Source: Callipepla californica brunnescens
Lineage: Eukaryota; Chordata; Aves; Galliformes; Odontophoridae
Direction: 5' to 3'
Length of the DNA stretch: 64,000 nucleotides
NCBI GenBank assembly: GCA_023055505.1
Contig: JALIRH010000099.1
Span: 697,001 to 761,000 of the forward strand
Below are positions 1 through 13,435 of the stretch, one piece after another. The number at the start of each line of letters is the position of its first letter. Positions within the stretch are counted from its first letter, which is position 1. The position numbers were made by a program, and so were the translations under genes. Under the pieces are notes generated by a model. It saw only the letters and a program-made list of their open reading frames with translations. It was not told where the DNA came from and made no database searches.

Positions 1-166
1 AAACAGATTCCAAATACTAACCCAATTCCTATTCTGAAACCCAAAACTATTCCAAAAACAAACCCAAGGCCTAACCTTTCTCTCACTCTAACAATCAAAG
101 AAAACCTATTCCTAAACCTAATCCTAAATCTAGTCCTAATCCTAACCCTCACCCTTAATCTAACCC
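1..166. repeat. Left-edge copy of the macro-repeat, part 1
   Basis: From about position 4 the sequence follows the stretch starting near 43,979 and its counterparts at about 49,906, 55,205 and 61,144 almost base for base. It is therefore a piece of the same macro-unit that is tandemly repeated from 38,656 onward. It consists of degenerate C-rich telomere-like DNA. The copy is interrupted at 166 by a solo LTR and resumes at 741. Confidence 0.85.
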
Positions 167-740
167 TGTCAACGGTTTACCGGGCTGGATCGGCCCGGTT
201 CCGTGACGATTGCTGCGGGGACCCACGGACCCACGCCCCAGGAAAGGGCAAGGAAAAAGGGAAAAGGGAAAAGGGAGATGGGCCTAGAAACAAAACAGCG
301 GCAACGATCTGAGGAGGAAAGCTAATTTACTAAATAAGATATTAGAAAGCAAAATAACACAATATAATACAATGTAATTGGAATTGAGGCTAATGAATCA
401 AACAAAATGAGCAAGAGAGAGTGTCCGATAAACCGAAGGCCTTACGCTAACGCTGAAGGCGATACGGCAGTGAGCACCCACTGCTGAGTCGATCCCGAAG
501 GAAAGAGAGTGTCCCGTGACCGCTGAGGGTTTTTATCTGTTCCCTCTGAGCGGAAAACACGTAAAAATACAAAGCATCGCAAAGTCCTCTGGGGAATGTA
601 GTGCTTCTTCTCTTCTCAGACAGGTATACCTGGAATTATCAATGATCTATGGAGCTGGAGTATTAGCTCTTCAACTCCTAATGCAATACATGATGTTATG
701 ATGTGGAATACCAGTACCAAAAAATCATAAAACCATGACA
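167..740 (-). mobile_element. Solo LTR (same family as the LTR at 29,994-30,536)
   Basis: This is a 574-bp element bounded by TG...CA ends. On the minus strand it starts TGTCATGG and ends TTGACA. It is flanked by the direct repeat AACCC at 162-166 and 741-745. The uninterrupted macro-repeat copies (for example near 44,140) contain this AACCC once, so it is a 5-bp target duplication. The body matches the LTR of the ERV at 29,994-30,536 along its length with scattered differences. A TATA-like GATAAAAA lies on the minus strand near 530-537. No internal retroviral sequence is present, so it is a recombined solo LTR. Confidence 0.92.
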
Positions 741-1140
741 AACCCCAACCCCCACCCAGAAGCTAACACTTAGCATTGTACAATACCTAAACGTACCCCT
801 AATCCTTATCACTAAACCTAAAAGGAACCTGAAACATAGTGCTAAATCTGACCCGAACCCTAACCCTAAACTTCATCCTATTCCCAAACCTCGCCCTATT
901 CAGAACCCTATTCCTAACCCGAACACTAACCCTTACTCTATTACTAACTTGAAGACTAACCCTAACAATGAACCAATTCCTAAACCTTTTCCTTCCTCCA
1001 AATTGATTCCTAACACTAACCCTAACCCTAATCAAACCCGAACCCTATTCTTAACCCTAAATCTAACCGTATCCCAATCCCTAACTCTTACCATAACCCT
1101 AACCCTAAGTCTTACTCTATCACTAACCCTAACCCTACAT
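741..1140. repeat. Left-edge copy of the macro-repeat, part 2
   Basis: The macro-unit resumes after the solo LTR. Relative to the copies at 44,150-44,345 and later, this copy has about 85 extra bases near 845-955, between the GTGCTAAATC landmark and the CAATGAACCAATTCC landmark. The right-hand units have a shorter joined form there. The segment then grades into the CCCTAA array. Confidence 0.8.
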
Positions 1141-4100
1141 TAACCCTATCCTAACCCTAACCATAACCCTAACCTAAACCTAATCCCAATCCTAACCCTA
1201 ACCCTACCCTAACCCCTAACACTAATCCCCTAAACCTTACCACAACCCTAACCCTGAACCCTAACACTACCCTAACCCTGAACCTAACCCTAATCCTACC
1301 CTAACACCAACCCTCACCCTAACCCTAACCCCTAACCCTAACACTAATCCCCTAACCCTAACCCCCTAACCCTAACCCTAACCTAACCCTTACCCCAACC
1401 CTAACCCCTAACCATACCCTAACCCTAAACCCTAACACTACCCTAACCCTGAACCTAACCCTAATCCTACCCTAACACCAACCCTCACCCTAACCCTTAC
1501 CCAAACCCTAAACGTACCCTAACCCTAACACTAACCCTACCCTAACTCTAACCCTACCCTAACCCTACCCTAACTCTTACCCTATCCCTAACCCTAACCC
1601 CTAACCCTAATACTGACCCTAACCCCTAACCCTAACCCTTACCGTAAATTCTAATCCAACCCTAACCCTTACCCTAACCCCTAACCCTACCCTAACCCTC
1701 AAATCTAACCCTAATTCTACCCTAACCCTAACCCTACACTTAACCCTGACCCTAACCATACCCTAACCCTTACCTAACCCTAACTCTACCCTAATCCTTA
1801 ACCCTAAACCTACCCTAACATTTACCCTAACCCCTAACCCTTACCCTAACCCCTACCTAACCATAACTCTAACACTAACCCTAACCCTACCCTAACACCT
1901 AACCCTATCCTAACCCTGTGCTAACCCTAACCCTGACCCTGACCCTGACTCAAACCCTACCCTTAACCCTGACCCTGACCCTAACCCTACCCTAACCCTT
2001 ACCTACCCCTAAGCCATAACCCTAACCCTAACACTAACCCTAACCCAACCCTAACCCTACCCTAACATTTACCCTAACCCCTAACCCTTACCTAACCATA
2101 ACCCTAACACTAACCCTAAACCTAACCTAACCCTACCCTAACCGTGACCCTAACCCCTATCCCCAACCCGTAAGCCCTAACCCTAACCCTGTCCCTAACC
2201 CCAACCCTACCCTAACCCTAACCCCAACCCTACCCTAACCCTAACCCTGCCCCTAACCCTAACACTAACCCCTAACCCTACCCGAGCCCTAACCCCTAAC
2301 CTTAACCCTAACCCCTAACCCATACCCTACCCTAACACTACCCTACCCTTACCATAAACCTACCCTAACTCTACCCTTACCCTAACCCTACCCTAACCCT
2401 AACTCTAACTCTACCCTAACTCTAACCCTATCCATAACCCTAACCCTACCATAACCCTATTGATGGACCCTAACCCTACCCTAACCCTAACCCCTTACCC
2501 TAACACCTAACCCTAACCCTAAACCTTGCCTAACCCTATTGATGGACCCTAACCATAACACTAACCCTACCCGTAATCCTACCCCTAACCCTTACCCAAC
2601 CCTAACCCTAACCCTAATCCAACCTAACCCTAACCCTAACCCTACCCCTACCCATACACCTAACCCTAACCCCTAACCCTAAACCCTAACCCTATTGATG
2701 GACCCTAACCGTAACCGGAACCCTAACCCTAACTTTACCCTAACCCTACCCGTAACCCTACCCCTAACCCTTACCCTATTCTAACCCTAACCCTAACCCT
2801 AACCCTAACCCTACCCTAACCCTAACTCCTAACACCTTAACCCTAATCCTAACCCCTAACCCTTACCCTACCCTAACCCTACCCCTACCCTACCCTAACA
2901 CTAACCCCTAACCTTAACCCCTAACCCTAACCCTACCCTAACCCTAACCCTACACCCTAACCCTAACACAAACCCTACCCTAACCCTATCCTAACCCTAC
3001 CCTAATCTAACCCTAACCCTATTGATCGACCCAAAACCTAACCCTAACCCTACCCTAACCCTAAAACCCTAACCCTGACTCACACCCTACCCGTAACCCT
3101 GACCCTAATACTTACCATAACCATTATCTAACCCAAACCCTACCCCTTAAACCTAACCCTAACCCTACCCTAACCTTTACCCTAACCCTAACCCTTACTT
3201 AACCATAACCCTACCCTAACACTAACCCTAACCCTACCGTAAACCCTAACCCTTACCCTACCCTAACCCTTACCCTAACCCTACCCTAATCCTAACCCCT
3301 AACCCCAACCCCTAAGCCCTTATCCTGCCCCTAACCCTTACCCCACCCTAACCCTAAACCCAACCCTACCCTAGCCCTAAACCTACCCCAGCCCTAACCC
3401 CTAACCTTAACCCTAACCACTAACCCAAACCCTACCCTAACCCTAACCCTACCCTAACCCTACCCTAACTCTAACCCTAACGCTTACCATAACCCTAACC
3501 CTAAACCTTACCCTAACACTAACCCTACCCTAACCCTAACCCTGACACTGACCCTAACCCCTAACCCTAACCCTTACCGTAACCTCTAATCCAAACCTAA
3601 CCCTAACCCTACCCTTACCTTAACCCTACCCATACCCCTACCCTTACCCCTACCCCTACCCTAACCCTACCCTAACCCCTAACCCTTACCCTAACCATAC
3701 TATAAGCCTAACCCTGACCCTAACACTGACCCTAACCCTAACCCTTACCTTTCCCTAACTCTTACCCTAACCCTACCCTAACCCTTACCATAAACCTAAT
3801 CCTAACCCCTACCCTAACATTAACCCTACACTAACCCTGACCCAAACACCTAACCCTAACCTAACACTAGCCCTACCCTAACCCTAACCCCAACCCTATC
3901 CTTAACCCTAACCCTAACCCTAACTCCTAACCCTACTCTAACCCTAAACCTTAACCTAACCGTAACCCCTGACCATACCCTAACCCCTAACCCTAACCCT
4001 ACCCATACCCCTACCCCTACACTAACCCAACCCCTAACCCCTAAACCTAACCCTAACCCTAAACCTTAACCCTACCCTAACCCTACCCTAAACCTAACCC

Positions 4101-6611
4101 TAACCTTAAACCCTAACCCTAACCCACCAGATCCCTAACCCTAACTCTAACCCTAACCCTACTGATTCCTTACCCTAACCCTACCCTAACTCTAACCTAA
4201 CCCTAACCCTATTCCTAACCCCAACTTTAACCCTACCCTAACCCTAACCCTTAACCCTACCCTAACCCTTATCCTAACCGTAACCCCTGACTCTACCCTA
4301 ACCCCTAACCCTAACCCTACCCTAATCCCAACCCAACCCTAACACTAACCCTACCCTAACCCTACCCTAACCCTACCCTAACCCTAACCCCAACCCTATC
4401 CCTAACCCTACCCTTACCCTAACCTTAACCCTAACCCCTAACCCTTATCCTAACCTTAACCCCTGACGCTACCCTAACCCCTAACCCTAACCCTACCCTA
4501 ACCCTAACCCAACCCTAACCCTACCCTAACCCTTACCCTAAACCAAACCCTACCCTAACTCTAACCCTAACCCTTACCCTAACCCTACCCTAACCCTAAC
4601 CCCTAACCTTAACCCCTAACCCTAAACCCTAACCCTAACCCTACACTAACCCTAATCTAAACTAACCCTAACCCTATTGATGGACCCAAAACCTAACCCT
4701 AACCCTACACTAACCATAACACTTAACCTAACCGTACCCTAACCCTAACCCTGACCCTAACCCTGACTCAAACCCTACCCTTAACCCTGACCCTAACCCT
4801 ACCCTAACCCTTACCTAACCCTAACCCTACCCTAACCCTAACACTACCCTAACATTTACCCTAACCCCTAACCCTTACCTAACCATAACCCTAACACTAA
4901 AACTAACCCTACTCTAACCCCTAACCCTACCCTAACCCTTACCCTAACACTAACCCTAAACCTACCCTAACCGTGACCCTAACCCCTAACCCCAACCCCA
5001 AAGCCCTAACCCTAACCCTGCCCCTAACCCCAACCCAACCCTAACCCTAACCCCAACCCTACCCTAACCCTAACACTAACCCCTAACCCTACCCTAGCCC
5101 TAACTCCTAACCCCTAATTTTAACCCTAACACTAACCCTAGCCCTACCCTAACCCTAACCCTACCCCTTACACTAACCATACCCTAACCCTAAAACTGAC
5201 CCTACACCATCCCTGACCCTAACCCTAACCCTTACCTATCCCTAACCCTACTCTAACCCTTAACCCTAACCCTACCCTAACCCTTACCCATACCCCTACC
5301 CCTAACCCCTACATCTAGCCCTACCCTAAGCCTAACCCTACCCTATCCCTAACCCTTACCCTAACCCTTACCTATCCCTAACCCTACCCTAACCCTAACC
5401 ATACCCCTACCCCTAACCCCTACATCTAGCCCTACCCTAACCCTAACCCTACCCTATCCCTAACCCTAACCCTTACCCTAACCCTTACCTATCCCTAACC
5501 CTACCCTAACCCTACCCCTAACCCTACCCTAACCCTGACTCAAACCCTACCCTTAACCCTGACCCTGACCCTAACCCTACCCTAAACCTTACCTACCCCT
5601 AACCCATAACCCTAACCCATAACCCTAACCCTAACCCTACCCTAACATTTACCCTAACCCTTACCTAACCATAACCCTAACACTAACCCTAAACCTAACC
5701 TAACCCTACCCTAACCGTGACCCTAACCCCTATCCCCAACCCGTAAGCCCAAACCCTAACCCTGTCCCTAACCCCAACCCTACCCTAACCCTAACCACAA
5801 CCCTACCCTAACCCTAAACCTAACACTAACCCCTAACCCTACCCTAGCCCTAATCCCTAACCCATACCCTACCCTAACACTACCCTACCCTTACCCTAAA
5901 CCTACTCTAACTCTACCCTTACCCTAACCCTACCCTAAACCTAACTATAACCCTACCCTAACTCTAACCCTAACCCTAACTCTTACCCTATCCCTAACCC
6001 TAACCCCTAACCCTGACACTGACCCTAACCACTAAACCTAACCCTTACCGTAAATTCTAATCCAACCCTAACCCTAACCCTACCCTAACCCTACCCATAC
6101 CCCTACCCCTACCCCTAACCTAACCCTAACACTACCCTAACCCTAACCCCTAACCCTAACCCCTAACCGTAGCCCTACCCTAACCCTACCCCTCACCCTA
6201 ACCCTAACACTACCCTAACCCTAACCCCTAACCCTAACCCCTAACCGTAGACCTACCCTAACCCTACCCCTCACCCTAACCCTATCCCTTACCCTAACCC
6301 TTACCTATCCCTAACCCTAACCCTAAACCTTAACCCTACCCTAACCCTACCCTAAACCTAACCCTAACCTTAAACCCTAACCCCAACCCACCAGATCCCT
6401 AACCCTAACTCTAACCCTAACCCTACTGATTCCTTACCATAACCCTACCCTAACCCTAACCCTACCCTAAACTTAACCCCTAACCCTAACCCTTACCCTA
6501 ACCCTAACATTGACCCTATCCCTAACCCTAACCCCTAACTCTAACCCTTACCGTAACCCCTAACCCTAAACACTAACCCTAACACTAACCCTACACTAAC
6601 CCTAATCTAAA

Positions 6612-6645
<34 letters not shown>

Positions 6646-9600
6646 CACTAACCCTAATCTAAACTAACCCTAACCCTATTGATGGACCCAAAACCTAACC
6701 CTAACACTTACCCTAACCCTAACCCTGACCCTAACCCTGACCCTAACCCTGACTCAAACCCTACCCTTAACCCTGACCCTGACCCTAACCCTACCCTAAC
6801 CCTTACCTATCTCTAACCCTACTCTAACCCTAACCCTAACCCTACCCTAACCCTACCCTAACCCTCCAATCTAACCCTAATTCTACTCTAACCCTAACCC
6901 CTAACCCTAACCCTACCCTAACCCTAAACCCTAATCCTACCATAACCCTGTTGATGGACCCTAATTCTACCTTAACCCTAACCCCTAACCCTAACACTAA
7001 CCCTACACTAACCCTAATCTAAACTAACCCTAACCCTATTGATGGACCCAAAACCTAACCCTAACCCTACCCTAACCATAACACTTACCCTAACCGTACC
7101 CTAACCCTAACCCTACCCTAACCCTCACCCTAACACTACCCTAACACTACCCTAACATTTACCCTAACCCCTAACCCTTACCCTAACCCTTACCTGACCA
7201 TAACCCTAACACTAAACCTAACCCTAACCCGTAACCCCAACCCCTAAGCCCTAACCCTAACTCCTAAGCCCTAACCCCACCCTAACCCTAACCCTGCCCC
7301 TAACACCTAACCCTACCCTAGCCCTATCCTCGCCCTAACCCTACCCTAGCCCTAACCCCTAATTTTAACCCTAACCCCTAACCCTAACCCTACCCTAACC
7401 CTAACCCTGCCCCTTACCCTAACCATACCCTAACCCTAACACTGACCCTACCCCTATCCCTGACCCTAACCCTTACTCTAACCCTTACCTATCCCTAACC
7501 CTACCCTAACCCTTAACCCGAACCCTACCCTAACCCTTACCCTAACCCCTAACCCTAACCCTACACTAACCCTCAAATCTAACCCTAATTCTACCCTAAC
7601 CCTAACCCCTAACCCTACCCTAACCCTAACCCTGACTCAAACCCTACCCTTAACCCCGACCCTAGCCCTACCCTAACCCTTACCCTGACACTACCCTAAC
7701 ATTTACCCTAACCTTTAAACCTTACCTAACCATAACACTAATACTAAAACTAACCCTACCCTAACCCCTAACCCTACCCTAACCCTTTCCCTAACACTAA
7801 CCCTAACCCTGCACTAACCGTGACCCTAACCCCCAACCCCAACCCCTAAGCCCTAACCCTAACCCTGCCCCTAACCCCAACCCTACCCTAACCCTAACCC
7901 TGCCCCTAACCCTCACACTAACCCCTAACCCTACCCTAGCCCTAACCCCTAACCCCTAATTTTAACCCTAACCCTTAACCCTAGCCCTACCCTAACCCTG
8001 CCCTAACCCTAACACTGACCCTAACCCTATCCCTGACCCTAACCCTTACCTATCCCTAACCCTTAACCCTAACCCTACTCTAACACTTACCCTAACCCCT
8101 AACCCTAACCCTATCCCTTACCTAACCCTATCCCTACACTAACCCTCAAATCTAACCCTAATTCTACCCTAACCCTAACCCCACCCTAAACCTAACCCTG
8201 ACTCAAACCCTACCCTTAACCCTGACCCTAACCCTACCCTAACCCTTACCTAACCCTAACCCTACCCTAACCCTAACACTACCCTAACATTTACCCTAAC
8301 CCCTAACCCTTACCTAACCATAACACTAACACTAAAACTAACCCTACCCTAACCCCTAACCCTACCCTAACCCTTACCCTAACACTAACCCTAACCCTGC
8401 ACTAACCGTGACCCTAACCCCCAACCCCAACCCCTAAGCCCTAACCCTAACCCTGCCCCTAACCCCAACCCTACCCTAACCCTAACCCTGCCCCTAACCC
8501 TCACACTAACCCCTAACCCTACCCTAGCCCTAACCCCTAACCCCTAATTTTAACCCTAACCCTTAACCCTAGCCCTACCCTAACCCTGCCCTAACCCTAA
8601 CCATACCCTAACCCTAACAGTGACCCTAACACTATCCCTGACCCTAACCCTTACCTATCCCTAACCCTACCCTAACACCTAACCCTAACCCTATCCCTTA
8701 CCTAACCCTAACCCCTACACTAACCCTCAAATCTAACCCTAATTCTACCCTAACACTAACCCCTAACCCTACCCTAACCCTAACCCTACCCTACCCCTGA
8801 CTCAAACCCTACCCTTAACCCTCCTTAACCCTACCCTAACCCTTACCTAACCCTAACCCTACCCTAACCCTTAACCCTAACCCTACCCTAACATTTACCC
8901 TAACCCCTAACCATAACCCTAACACTAACCCTAACCCTAACCTTACCCTACCCTAACCGTGACCCTAACCCCTAACCCCAACCCATAAGCCCTAACCCCA
9001 AACCCTTACCTAACCCAAACCCTACCCTAATCCTAACCCTAACCCTGCCCCTAACCCTAACACAAACCCCTAACCCTACCCTAGCCCTACCCTAGACCTA
9101 ACCCTACCCTAGCCCTAACCCCTAACCCCTAACCCAAACCCTAACCTTACCCTAAACCTACCCTTACCCTAACTCTAACCCTAACACTAACCCTACCCTA
9201 ACTCTTACCCTATCCCTAACGCTAAGCCCTAACCCTGACACTGACCCTAACTCCTAACCCTAACCCTTACCGAAAATTCTAATCCAACCCTAACCCTAAC
9301 CCTACCCTAACCCTACCCATACCCCTACCCCCACACTAACCCTTACCCTAACCCTTACCTATCCCTAACCCTAGCCCTACCCTAACCCTAACCCTTACCC
9401 TAACCCTTACCTATCTCTAACCCTACCCTAACCCTTAACCCTAACCCTTAACCCTAACCCTCCAATCTAACCCTAATTCTACTCTAACCCTAACCCTACC
9501 CTAACCCTAAACCCTAACCCTACCATAACCCTATTGATGGACCCTAGTTCTACCCTAACCCTAACCCCTAACCCTAAAACCTAACCCTAACACCTAACCC

Positions 9601-10015
9601 TTTGCTAACCCTATTGATGGACCCTAACTGTAACACTAACCCTACCCGTAATCCTACTCCTAACCCTTACCCAACCCTAACCCTAACCCTTACCCTACCC
9701 TAACCCTAACCCTTACCCTAAACCTAACCCTACCCTAATTCTAACCCTAACCCTGACCCTATCCCTAAACCTAACCCCTGACCCTAACCCCTAACCTTAA
9801 CCCCTAACCCTAACCCTACCCTTACCCTAACCCTACACCCTAACCCTAAACCCTACCCTAACCTAACCCTAACCCTACCCTAACCCTAAAACCCTAACCC
9901 TACCTCACACCCTACCCTTAACCCTGACCCTAATACTTACCCTAACCATTATCTAACCCTAACCCTACCCCATCCCTACCCTACCCCTTAAACCTAACCC
10001 TAACCCTACCCTAAC
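1140..10015. repeat. Degenerate CCCTAA (telomere-like) array, C-rich on the + strand
   Basis: About 8.9 kb of 5-8-bp variants of CCCTAA (CCCTAC, CCCTTA, CCCTGA and similar) with very few other motifs. It is not a clean telomere: variants outnumber perfect hexamers, and landmark phrases recur. CCCTATTGATGGACCC occurs near 2,459, 2,538, 2,693, 4,676, 6,676, 6,951, 7,037, 9,532 and 9,614. A GACTCAAACCCTACCCTTAA phrase occurs near 1,950, 4,767, 5,529, 6,749, 7,628, 8,203 and 8,799. Blocks therefore duplicated as larger units. I see no gene in it. CCCTAA on the + strand is the orientation expected at the left end of a chromosome. Confidence 0.95.
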
Positions 10016-10998
10016 GGTGTCAGAATGTGACAGTCACAATATCAAAGTATCACAATGTCAGAATGTCAGTGTCACAAGGTTAGAATTTCACAATGCCAAA
10101 ATATCACAATGTGAGAATCTAAAAATGTCACAGTGTCAGAATGTCAGAATGCAAAAATGAAAGACTGTCACAATACCAGAAGGTAAAAATTTCACAGTCA
10201 GAATATTACAGTGTCACAATGTCAGAAGGTCGCATTTTCAGAATGTCAGTACGTGAGGATGTCAGAACGTCACAATGTCACAAAGTGAGAATATGAGAAT
10301 GTCAGAATAACAGAATGTCAGAATGTGAGAACGAAATGATGTCAGAATGTGATTATGTGAGAATGTCCGAATTTCAGAATGTCAGAATGTCACAACGTCA
10401 GAATGCAAGAATATCAGAATGTCCTAAGTTGAGAATGTCACAATGTATCTGAATAGAAGAATGTAACATTGGCACAATCTCAGAATGTAACAAAGACATC
10501 ACATCATAATGTCAGAATGTCAGAATTTCACAACTTCACAATGTCACAATGAGAGAATTTCAGAACGCAGCAATGTAACAATCTGAGAATGTCACAATAT
10601 CAGATTGTCAGAATGTCAGAATGACAAAATGTGAGAATATCACAATATCACTATGCCAGATTCCCAAAATGCCACGATGTCACAATCTCAGAATGTCAGA
10701 ATCACAGAATTTGACACTGCGAGAATATCACAAAGTCACAAAGCCACAATGTCATAATATCACAATATCACAATGTCAGAATGTCACTATGGCAGATTGT
10801 CAGAATGCCAGAACATCAGAAGGTGAGAATATAAGAATGTCAGAATGTCACAATGTCACAATGAGAGAATATTAGAATGTCACAATGTCAACATGTCAGA
10901 ATGTGAGAAAGGGAGAATGTCATGATGTCAGAATGTCTTAATGTCAGAATGTCAAATCGTCACAACCTCCCAATTAAAATTCAGGGAATATGACTGTG
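10016..10998. repeat. 8-bp minisatellite (AATGTCAG/AATGTCAC), block 1
   Basis: Tandem 8-bp units, mostly AATGTCAG, AATGTCAC, AATATCAC and AATGAGAG, begin abruptly after the CCCTAA array. Because 8 is not a multiple of 3, open frames show an 8-residue cycle of the MSECHNVR type, which is an artefact of the repeat. The block is interrupted by the solo LTR at 10,999. Confidence 0.95.
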
Positions 10999-11921
10999 TG
11001 TGAAAGACAGCAACTGTTTTTGACTTTTGTTGTCTCAAAGCTTGCTTCATGAGGTCTTTCTGGCTAGAAGACTCTAATTGACAACTGCTTGGAGAAGCTG
11101 ATCATCACAAAGGACAATAATACTTGTATGGCACCGAAAGTACTACTCCTGTTGATTTATCTGTTGGGCCAGATGTGTTGGGTGGGCACAAATCAAACTA
11201 ATGCCAGAACACGGAGGCAGCTAAAGAAAGCAGGATAGACACCCTGTTGTCCCTACAAGACAAGCCTCTCTTAAAACAAAACACCCACATGAATGGTGAG
11301 GAGCTTTCCTCCTTCAAGGTTTGAAAATTTAAAGCAAAACTGACCTTTAGGTTTAATCCCCTCGATAACCAGAGTCTGGAACGTGATGAATATGCATGTG
11401 CTATACCTTTAAATAGCTATTCATTTCTCTCTTACGTGCGCATGTTTGGTGAAGCAATCCCCCATGTACCCAGCGCGCCGCTTGACAGAACTCATTGGTG
11501 TGTCGAGTTGCTCAGTTGGTTTTCTCGACACCACTAAACCAAAGACTTTGAAGAAGAGACTTTCCTGAGGGAAAAACCTCTTTGGAAGAACCCCCCTGCA
11601 CAGCGCCTGCTTGCTGCAAAACTTCCCGGCTTTCTCTCATCCCCCGCGGAGACCAGACGAATTCCTGAGACCAACGGACTACGGACCTCGCCAGATCCAC
11701 GGTGCTGATGCTCTCTCTTTCTCTTTCTTGCTTTCTGCCAAGTCTCTTCGCTTTTCATCTCTTTTCTATCACCCATCTTCCCTTCCCCATATCCCTAAAA
11801 AACTACTTATTGGAATAAACTGGTTGGGCTAAAATTTGAACCATTGCCTTTTAATCTCACCATCGGGTATACACATACATATAAAGAACCTCATTTCCCT
11901 CCTTTATTTTGGAGCGTGACA
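10999..11921 (+). mobile_element. Solo LTR, 923 bp, inserted in the 8-bp minisatellite
   Basis: The element starts TGTGAAAGAC and ends GAGCGTGACA, with the 5-bp direct repeat CTGTG at 10,994-10,998 and 11,922-11,926. Uninterrupted minisatellite copies near 12,860 and 13,705 read GGGAATATGACTGTGTCA, confirming the empty site. A TTTAAATA promoter-like element lies near 11,408 and an AATAAA signal at 11,814-11,819, so transcription would run on the + strand. There is no internal coding sequence. The family name is not certain; the length and structure fit an avian ERV LTR. Confidence 0.9.
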
Positions 11922-13100
11922 CTGTGTCAAAACGTCACAATGAGAGAATATGAAAAAGTGAGAACATCACAATGACCGAATGTCAGAATGTCGCAATTAG
12001 AAAATCGGGGAATATCAAAATGTCACAACGTCACAATGAGAGATAATAACACCAAGTGAATGACAATGTCACAGTGTCACAATGAGAGTATCTCAGAATG
12101 TCAGAACTTCAAAATGTCAAAATGTCACAAAGTCCAAATATCACAATGACAGAATGTCAGAATGACAGATTCCCACAGTTTCAGAATGTCAGAATGTGGT
12201 AATGAGAGAAAGTCAAAATATCGGAATGTCAGAATGTCACAAGGAGAGAATGTCAGAGTGTCACAATGCTATAATGTCAAAATGTCAGAACATCAGAAGG
12301 TCAGAATATCACAATGTCACAACGAGAGAACCTCAAAATGTCACCAAGAGAGACTGTCAAACTATCAGAATGTGAGAATGAGTGAATGTCACAATGAGAG
12401 ATGGCCACAATTTTAGAATGCCAGATTGTGAGAATGTCAGAATGTGAAAACGCCAGAATGGGAGTGAGTGAATGTCACAACATCAAAATGTCATAACGTC
12501 AGAATGTCAGAATGAACCAATGTGAGAGTGCCTGAATGTCACAGTATGAGAACGTCACAATATCACAAATCTCAGAATTTCAGTGTCAGAATGAGAGAAT
12601 GTCACAATGCCACAATGAGAGAATGTCGCAATTACAGATTATTGATATATCAGAATGTCAGAATACGAGAAAGTGAGAATGTCCCAATGTCAGAATATCA
12701 GAATGAGGGAAAGAGAGAATGTCATGATGTCAGAATGTCAAATTGTCACAAAGTCACAATATCACAATGAGAGAATATCAGAAAGTGAGAATATGCCAGT
12801 GAATGAATGACACATTGTGAGAATGTCAGAATGTCAGAACGTCAGAATATCAGAATTACAAAATCAGGGAATATGACTGTGTCACAATGTCACAAAGAGA
12901 GAATATGAAAAAGTGAGAATATCACAACGACCGAATGTCAGAACGTGACAATGTCACAATGTCAGAATGAGGGAAAGAGAGAATGTCATGAAGTCAGAAT
13001 GTCAACTTGTCACAATGCCACAATAGCACAGTAAGAGAATATCAGAAAGTGAGAATTATGACAGTGACTGAATGTCACGATGTGAGAAAGTCAGAATATT
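11922..13100. repeat. 8-bp minisatellite, block 2
   Basis: Continuation of the AATGTCAG/AATGTCAC array after the solo LTR. Longer phrases recur, such as GAATGAGGGAAAGAGAGAAT near 12,705 and 12,965, so the array also has higher-order duplication. Confidence 0.95.
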
Positions 13101-13435
13101 AGTATAGGGCAAATAACCCCCAAAAAAGCACTCCATGGAAATTGTGCGAAAGGCGGTATATTTTAGGTAGGCTTAAGAAAATGGTATACAAACAAGAAGA
13201 AAAGAGAGGAGCTCACCTTGATGATGGTCGAGGCTCGCTAATAACTCCAAAAGGGAGGGATCTCTAACAAGAGAACCTTCCCTGCTGGAGGTCAGCCCTT
13301 AAATGGGGTCTTGGCAGAGGTGGAGTCAAACTCCACCCCTTCCAATCACACTCACTTGTGCCCCTGCAGCTGACTCAGGGCTTGCCTCAGGTGATCAATC
13401 AGTGGTTCAGGCCATGATTCAACAGTTCCCATACA
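13101..13435 (-). mobile_element. LTR-like insertion in the minisatellite
   Basis: About 335 bp of non-repetitive DNA interrupts the 8-bp array. Read on the minus strand it begins TGTATGGGAACTG and ends near GCCCTATACT, so the termini are near-inverted (TGTATGGG against CCCTATAC). A CATTTAAGGG promoter-like element lies about 150 bases in. The size and ends fit a short solo LTR, but I cannot define a clean target duplication. A non-autonomous element of another kind remains possible. Confidence 0.55.

Noticed and set aside
1140..10015. A true terminal telomere
   Set aside because: Variant hexamers dominate, block duplications are present, and sequence continues on both sides, so it is interstitial or subtelomeric.
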